The position numbers were made by a program, and so were the translations under genes. A stretch of DNA of 64,000 nucleotides from Palsa-883 sp963847615 (GTDB taxonomy: Bacteria > Pseudomonadota > Alphaproteobacteria > Acetobacterales > Acetobacteraceae): assembly GCA_963847615.1 (NCBI GenBank), contig CAWKAN010000020.1, forward strand, positions 248,001 to 312,000, given 5' to 3'. The notes below the pieces were generated by a model. That model was not told where the DNA came from. It worked only from the letters and a program-made list of their open reading frames with translations, and searched no databases. Positions 60,304 to 64,000 of this stretch are shown in pieces; position 1 is the first letter of the stretch, and each line of letters opens with the position of its first letter.

Positions 60304-61206
60304 TCAACTGGCGTCGGGCGGCTTCGGCAGATCGATCCCGGCCAGCGCCTGCCACACCCGGATCACGAACACGTCGTCCTTGGCGCCCTCGCCATGCGCC
60401 GCGGCGGCCAGGAACAACTGGTGCGCCGCCGCGGCCATCGGCAGCGGGAAGCTCAGCGCCCGCGCCTGGTCCAGCACGATGCCGAGGTCCTTGACGAAGA
60501 TGTTCACCGCCGAGTGCGGCGTGTCGTCGCCCGCCAGCACGTGCGGCACGCGGTTCTGCCACATCCACGAATTGCCGGCCGATGACGCGATCACCTCGTA
60601 CAGCGTGTTCGGATCGGCCCCGGCACGGATGCCCAGCGCCAGCGCCTCGGCGGCGGTGGCGATGTGCACGCCGGCGAGCAGCTGGTTGACCATCTTCACC
60701 GTGCTGCCGATGCCCGGCTGATCGCCGAGCTGCCAGATCTTGCCGGCGATCGCCTCCAGCACCGGGCGCGCCTTGGCGAAGGCGGCGTCCGAGCCGGCCG
60801 CCATCACCGTCATCGTTCCGGCCTCGGCGCCGGCCTTGCCGCCGGAGACCGGGGCATCGAGCATCAGGAACCCCGCCGCCGCGATGCGCGGGCCGAGCGC
60901 CTTCGCCGCCTCCGGCGCGATGGTCGCGCAGCACAGGATCACCGCGCCCTGGTTCAGCCGCGCCAGGCAGCCTTCAGGGCCGAACAGCACCTGCTCGGTC
61001 TGCGCGGCGTTGACGACGAACACCGCCACCGCGTCGAGGTCCGCCGGCAGCTCGGCCGGGGTGGCGACCGCGGCGGCGCCGGCGGCGACGAAGGCGGCGC
61101 GCGCCGCCTCGCGCAGCTCGCAGCCGACCACCTGATGGCCCTTGCGGTGCAGGTTCAACGCGGCGCCCATGCCCATGGTGCCGAGGCCGATGACGCCGAC
61201 TTTCAT
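60304..61206 (-). CDS. ltnD: L-threonate dehydrogenase-like (3-hydroxyisobutyrate dehydrogenase family)
   Basis: 300 aa from ATG 61206; a GTG two codons earlier is possible. The Rossmann motif VGVIGLGTMGMGAAL is at the N-terminus. The substrate-binding DAPVSGGKAGAEAGTMTVMA and catalytic Lys in GSTVKMVNQLLAGVHIA follow, then AGNSWMWQNRVPHVLAGDDT, SAVNIFVKDLGIVLDQARAL and VWQALAGIDLP. The last segments fit LtnD better than GarR or MmsB. LtnD oxidises L-threonate to 2-oxo-tetronate; the usual kinase (OtnK/DUF1537) and aldolase partners are absent from the window. Confidence 0.82.
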   Translation of the reverse strand: MKVGVIGLGTMGMGAALNLHRKGHQVVGCELREAARAAFVAAGAAAVATPAELPADLDAVAVFVVNAAQTEQVLFGPEGCLARLNQGAVILCCATIAPEAAKALGPRIAAAGFLMLDAPVSGGKAGAEAGTMTVMAAGSDAAFAKARPVLEAIAGKIWQLGDQPGIGSTVKMVNQLLAGVHIATAAEALALGIRAGADPNTLYEVIASSAGNSWMWQNRVPHVLAGDDTPHSAVNIFVKDLGIVLDQARALSFPLPMAAAAHQLFLAAAAHGEGAKDDVFVIRVWQALAGIDLPKPPDAS

Positions 61207-61239
61207 TGCCACTCCGTCCTCCCGTCGGCCACGCCGCGC

Positions 61240-62190
61240 TCAGCGCGCGTGGCGATAGCGTTCCACCGCGGCGACCAGCGCGCGCCGGACCCCCGGCTCC
61301 AGCGCGGAATGGCCCGCATCCGGCACGATCGTCAGCCGCGCCGCCGGCCAGGCGGCGGCCAGATCGAACGCGGTGCCGGCCGGGCAGACCATGTCGTAGC
61401 GCCCCTGCACGATCTCCGCCGGGATCTGCCCGATGCGGTCCATCCCGCCGAGCAGTCCGCCTTGCGGCAGGAACAGGCCGTTGGCGAAATAATACGCCTC
61501 GATGCGCGCCAGCCCCAGCGCGGTGCGGTCCTGCGCGAACGAGCTGACCGTCTCCGGGCTCGGCAGCAGGGTGGAGCATGAACCTTCATAGACCGACCAG
61601 GCGCGCGCCGCGGGCATGTGGACCGCGGCGTCGGGATCGGTCAGCCGGGCCAGGTAGCCGCGCAGCAGGTCGCCGCGCTCGGCCTCCGGCAGGAAGCTGG
61701 CGAACTGCGCATGCGCGTCGGGGAACACCGCGCGCAGCCCGTAGAGGAACCACTCGACCTCGCTGGGCCGGCCGAGGAACACGCCGCGCAGCACGCAGCC
61801 GGACACCCGGTCCGGATAGGCCTGGGCGTAGGCCAGCGCCAGCGTCGAGCCCCAGGAGCCGCCGAACAGCAACCAGCGGTCCACGCCGATATGCCGGCGC
61901 AGCCGCTCGATGTCCTCCACCAGGTCGTCGGTGGTGTTGTCGGTCAGGCTGCCGAGCGGGCGCGACCGCCCGGCGCCGCGCTGGTCGAAGATCACCACCC
62001 GCCAGAAGTCGGGGTCGAAGAAGCGCCGGTGCACCACGCCCGCGCCGGCACCCGGGCCGCCATGCAGGAACAGCACCGGCCGGCCGCGCGGATTGCCGAC
62101 CTGCTCCCAGTACATGACATGGCCGGCCGAGAGCGGAAGGTATCCGGTCTCGAACGGGCCGATCTCGGGAAACAGGTCGCCGCGTGGCAT
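61240..62190 (-). CDS. pip: Proline iminopeptidase
   Basis: 316 aa alpha/beta hydrolase, ATG at 62190. Oxyanion segment FLHGGPGAGAG, nucleophile Ser in LLFGGSWGSTLALAYAQ, Asp in IVQGRYDMVCP and His in VPDAGHSALEPG complete the triad. FDQRGAGRSRPLGSLTDNTT and LRGVFLGRPSEVEWFLYG are specific to S33 proline iminopeptidases. Releases N-terminal proline from peptides. 33 nt upstream of ltnD on the same strand, so the two may be co-transcribed, though functionally unrelated. Confidence 0.93.
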   Translation of the reverse strand: MPRGDLFPEIGPFETGYLPLSAGHVMYWEQVGNPRGRPVLFLHGGPGAGAGVVHRRFFDPDFWRVVIFDQRGAGRSRPLGSLTDNTTDDLVEDIERLRRHIGVDRWLLFGGSWGSTLALAYAQAYPDRVSGCVLRGVFLGRPSEVEWFLYGLRAVFPDAHAQFASFLPEAERGDLLRGYLARLTDPDAAVHMPAARAWSVYEGSCSTLLPSPETVSSFAQDRTALGLARIEAYYFANGLFLPQGGLLGGMDRIGQIPAEIVQGRYDMVCPAGTAFDLAAAWPAARLTIVPDAGHSALEPGVRRALVAAVERYRHAR

Positions 62191-62285
62191 GGGGCGCAAT
62201 GCTATAGGCGGCGGGCAGTCGGTGGAACAGGGTTGCGGACACAAGTTTGCCCAGACCCGCGGTGGCAAGATGGAGGGCGGAGGCA

Positions 62286-62663
62286 ATGCGGCGCACATGG
62301 ATCGGCCTCGGGTCGCTGGCCGGGCTCGGCGCGGTGATGATGGCGGCGGTGGCGGCGCACCTGGTGGCGGAGAGCGCCGAGCCGCGCGCGCGCGAGATGC
62401 TGCGCAGCGCCATCCAGATGCAGGGGTGGCACGCCCTGGCGTTGCTGGCCTGCGGCCTGTGGGCCGAGCGCGTCGCCCGCCGGGCCGCCCGCCTGGCCAA
62501 TTGGGCCGGCGCGGCCTTCACCGCCGGGATCGTGCTGTTCTGTGGCTCGATCTACGCGCAGGTGCTCGCCGGCCTGCACGTCACGATGCTGGCCCCGGTG
62601 GGCGGGACGCTGCTGATGCTGGGCTGGGCGCTGCTCGGCGCCTCGGCGCTGTGGGCGCGCTGA
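62286..62663 (+). CDS. DUF423 family membrane protein
   Basis: 125 aa; ATG at 62286 after GGAGGGCGGAGG. Four hydrophobic helices: IGLGSLAGLGAVMMAAVAAH with the typical early AAHL motif, MLRSAIQMQGWHALALLACG, WAGAAFTAGIVLFCGSIYAQ and MLAPVGGTLLMLGWALLGAS. These match DUF423 (YgdD-like) inner-membrane proteins of unknown function. Divergent from pip. Confidence 0.87.
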   Translation: MRRTWIGLGSLAGLGAVMMAAVAAHLVAESAEPRAREMLRSAIQMQGWHALALLACGLWAERVARRAARLANWAGAAFTAGIVLFCGSIYAQVLAGLHVTMLAPVGGTLLMLGWALLGASALWAR

Positions 62664-62837
62664 GCGGCGCGGTTGATTGCCTTTGGCGCGCCGCCGCCGG
62701 TCGTGCCACGATCCGGCGCGCGGCTGCTGCGGGGATGACGGGGATGACCCTGCGGGATTCAGCATGAAGCGGTCGGTCCGGATGGCGCCAGCCGGTGCCA
62801 ACCCGCGCGGCCGCCGGCCGGCTGGCGGCGATTGGCG

Positions 62838-63533
62838 GTGACCCCCCGGGCAACGCCGCCCGAGGCCGCCCGGACGGTGCTGGTGTGGGACCTACCGACG
62901 CGGCTGTTCCACTGGCTCACCGTCGTGCTGGTGCCGGCGGTCTACGTCACCGCGCGCCTCGATTGGATGGACTGGCACGGCTTCGCCGGAACGGCCCTGC
63001 TCGCCCTGCTGCTGTTCCGCCTGGCCTGGGGGTTCCTCGGCAGCGAGACCGCCCGCTTCGCCGGCTTCCTGGCCGCCCCGCGCGTCGCCCTGCGGCATCT
63101 CGCGCGGCTGTTCCGCCGCGAGCCCGACGCGCAGATCGGCCACAACCCGGCCGGCGGCTGGATGGTGCTGCTGCTGCTGGCCCTGCTGCTCGGCGAGGCG
63201 CTGACCGGCATCGTGGTCAACAACGATGTCGCCGACCAGGGGCGGCTGACGGCGCTGCTGCCGGCGTGGCTCGCCGACCTGATCACCGACCTGCACGCAA
63301 TGCTGTGGCAGGCACTGCTCGCCGCCGTGGCGCTGCACCTGGCGGCGATCGCGATCTACGCGATGGCGAAAGGACACCACCTGCTGCGCCCGATGCTGAC
63401 CGGGCGCAAGCAGCTTCCCGCAGCGGGCCCGCCGCCGCGCGTCACCCCGCCGCGCATCGCCTCCTTGGCGCTGGCTTTGGGCGTGTTCGCCGGCAGCGCC
63501 GTTGCGGCGGCGCTGCTGGCGAACTTCCTTTGA
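62838..63533 (+). CDS. Cytochrome b561/hydrogenase-type cytochrome b
   Basis: About 231 aa from GTG 62838 (TTG 62832 possible). Four to five membrane helices with paired His ligands: VWDLPTRLFHWLTVVLVPAV and MDWHGFAGTALLALLLFRLA in the first half, ITDLHAMLWQALLAAVALHL in the second. This is the Ni/Fe-hydrogenase cytochrome b/PF01292 pattern. The protein passes electrons between quinone and a periplasmic partner, which is not identified here. A C-terminal helix (IASLALALGVFAGSAVAAAL) ends the chain. Confidence 0.85.
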   Translation: MTPRATPPEAARTVLVWDLPTRLFHWLTVVLVPAVYVTARLDWMDWHGFAGTALLALLLFRLAWGFLGSETARFAGFLAAPRVALRHLARLFRREPDAQIGHNPAGGWMVLLLLALLLGEALTGIVVNNDVADQGRLTALLPAWLADLITDLHAMLWQALLAAVALHLAAIAIYAMAKGHHLLRPMLTGRKQLPAAGPPPRVTPPRIASLALALGVFAGSAVAAALLANFL

Positions 63534-63540
63534 CCGCCGC

Positions 63541-63996
63541 TCAGCCCTTCGGCGGCATCACCTGGCCGCGGATCTCGCCGGCCGGATGGTCCTTGCTGTG
63601 CACATTGATGTACCAGTTGCCGGCCATGAACTGCGCGGCCTGCTCCGGCGTCAGCGTGGCCTCGCCGGTGATCGGGTTGGCCGGCGCCTCGCCGTGTTTC
63701 GAGAGCCAGATCGCCACCGGCCCGTTCTTGCCCTCGGCGGCCGGGCCATGGAAGTGGGCCATGGTGGCGGGGCTGGACAGCCCGCTGACGGTCACCGACC
63801 AGGTCACCTGCCGCGAGCCCGGATCATAGGTGAGGCTCGCCGTGCCGCTGCCGGACGTCTGCACCGGCGGCACCTCCTGCGCCCCGGTCAGGGGCACGCT
63901 GAACGACATCGGCGCCGCCAGTGCGACGGCCGTCGACCCGATCAACGTAAGCGGCGCCAGGGCCAGCACGGCCCGGCGCGAAATTCCTGTGGGCAT
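63541..63996 (-). CDS. CHRD domain secreted protein
   Basis: 151 aa. The N-terminus MPTGISRRAVLALAPLTLIG has a twin-Arg-like SRRAVLAL signal, followed by a CHRD (chordin-like) domain: SFSVPLTGAQEVPPVQTSGS, TWSVTVSGLSSPATMAHFHG PA (two parts), EQAAQFMAGNWYINVHSKDH, PAGEIRGQVM. CHRD proteins are extracytoplasmic with unclear biochemical role. Convergent with the cytochrome b gene, 7 nt apart. The gene is complete, starting 5 nt inside the window end. Confidence 0.88.
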   Translation of the reverse strand: MPTGISRRAVLALAPLTLIGSTAVALAAPMSFSVPLTGAQEVPPVQTSGSGTASLTYDPGSRQVTWSVTVSGLSSPATMAHFHGPAAEGKNGPVAIWLSKHGEAPANPITGEATLTPEQAAQFMAGNWYINVHSKDHPAGEIRGQVMPPKG

Positions 63997-64000
63997 TGTC

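Overview
The window is a very GC-rich chromosomal segment from an alphaproteobacterium, probably an Acetobacteraceae-like Rhodospirillales member. This is inferred from gene content: an exopolysaccharide-type outer-membrane barrel next to a WecG/TagA glycosyltransferase, many SDR/CoA-transferase/PrpD catabolic genes, GxxExxY elements, and Fur/FNR/CRP-type operators. No rRNA or plasmid/phage core genes are present. One tRNA (Val-CAC) is present.

Layout: (1) 1-6 kb: 3' part of glpD, broken by a frameshift; a membrane-anchored SARP/TolB/TPR regulator on the minus strand; a small ORF behind a perfect CRP-type site; an SBF-like transporter. (2) 6-11.4 kb: an MFS-SDR pair (minus), an outer-membrane barrel-glycosyltransferase pair, a basic coiled-coil protein. 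(3) 11.5-13.7 kb: a pcm remnant, then a ~1.9 kb imperfect palindrome made of two inverted copies of a ~960 bp element carrying decayed GxxExxY genes. (4) 13.7-27.3 kb: Mth938-like protein, DUF1194 protein, then a long plus-strand catabolic run (SMP-30 lactonase, ThDP enzyme, CoxG-like, serine hydrolase, NTF2-like, CaiB CoA-transferase, enoyl-CoA hydratase, atypical SDR, MmgE/PrpD), a VOC protein and a frameshifted M20 peptidase. (5) 27.4-36 kb: pepN, an LLM oxidoreductase, tRNA-Val, thrC, hemB, an SDR and a methyltransferase. (6) 36-42.2 kb: an IS4-family element inserted inside a multi-hairpin repeat, a frameshifted SDR, an FTR1 iron permease with a Fur-like box, a sugar-acid dehydratase, and an MntA/HepT toxin-antitoxin pair. 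(7) 42.2-48.8 kb: LLM oxidoreductase, BDH2/fuconate-type SDR and FAH hydrolase, a small-ORF cluster, a GT39 glycosyltransferase and an MFS transporter. (8) 49-64 kb: a glutamine-amidotransferase-like membrane protein, TspO, an ankyrin protein, a methyltransferase, a P1 peptidase, a cytochrome c with a perfect FNR box, a chemoreceptor, a third GxxExxY element, L-threonate dehydrogenase, proline iminopeptidase, DUF423, a cytochrome b and a CHRD protein.

The most unusual feature of the window is its repeat content. A ~290 bp element built from six small hairpins around a long central hairpin occurs four times plus one remnant. The outermost base pairs of its copies differ but stay complementary. 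One copy is split by an IS4 element with an 11 bp target duplication. A small CCCGGGTCAAG..CCCGGG hairpin recurs inside that repeat, inside all three GxxExxY genes and, in frame, inside the M20 peptidase gene. Other palindromic repeats begin exactly at stop codons. Three genes (glpD, M20, SDR) each carry a single-base frameshift. This could mean recent decay or residual sequencing error.
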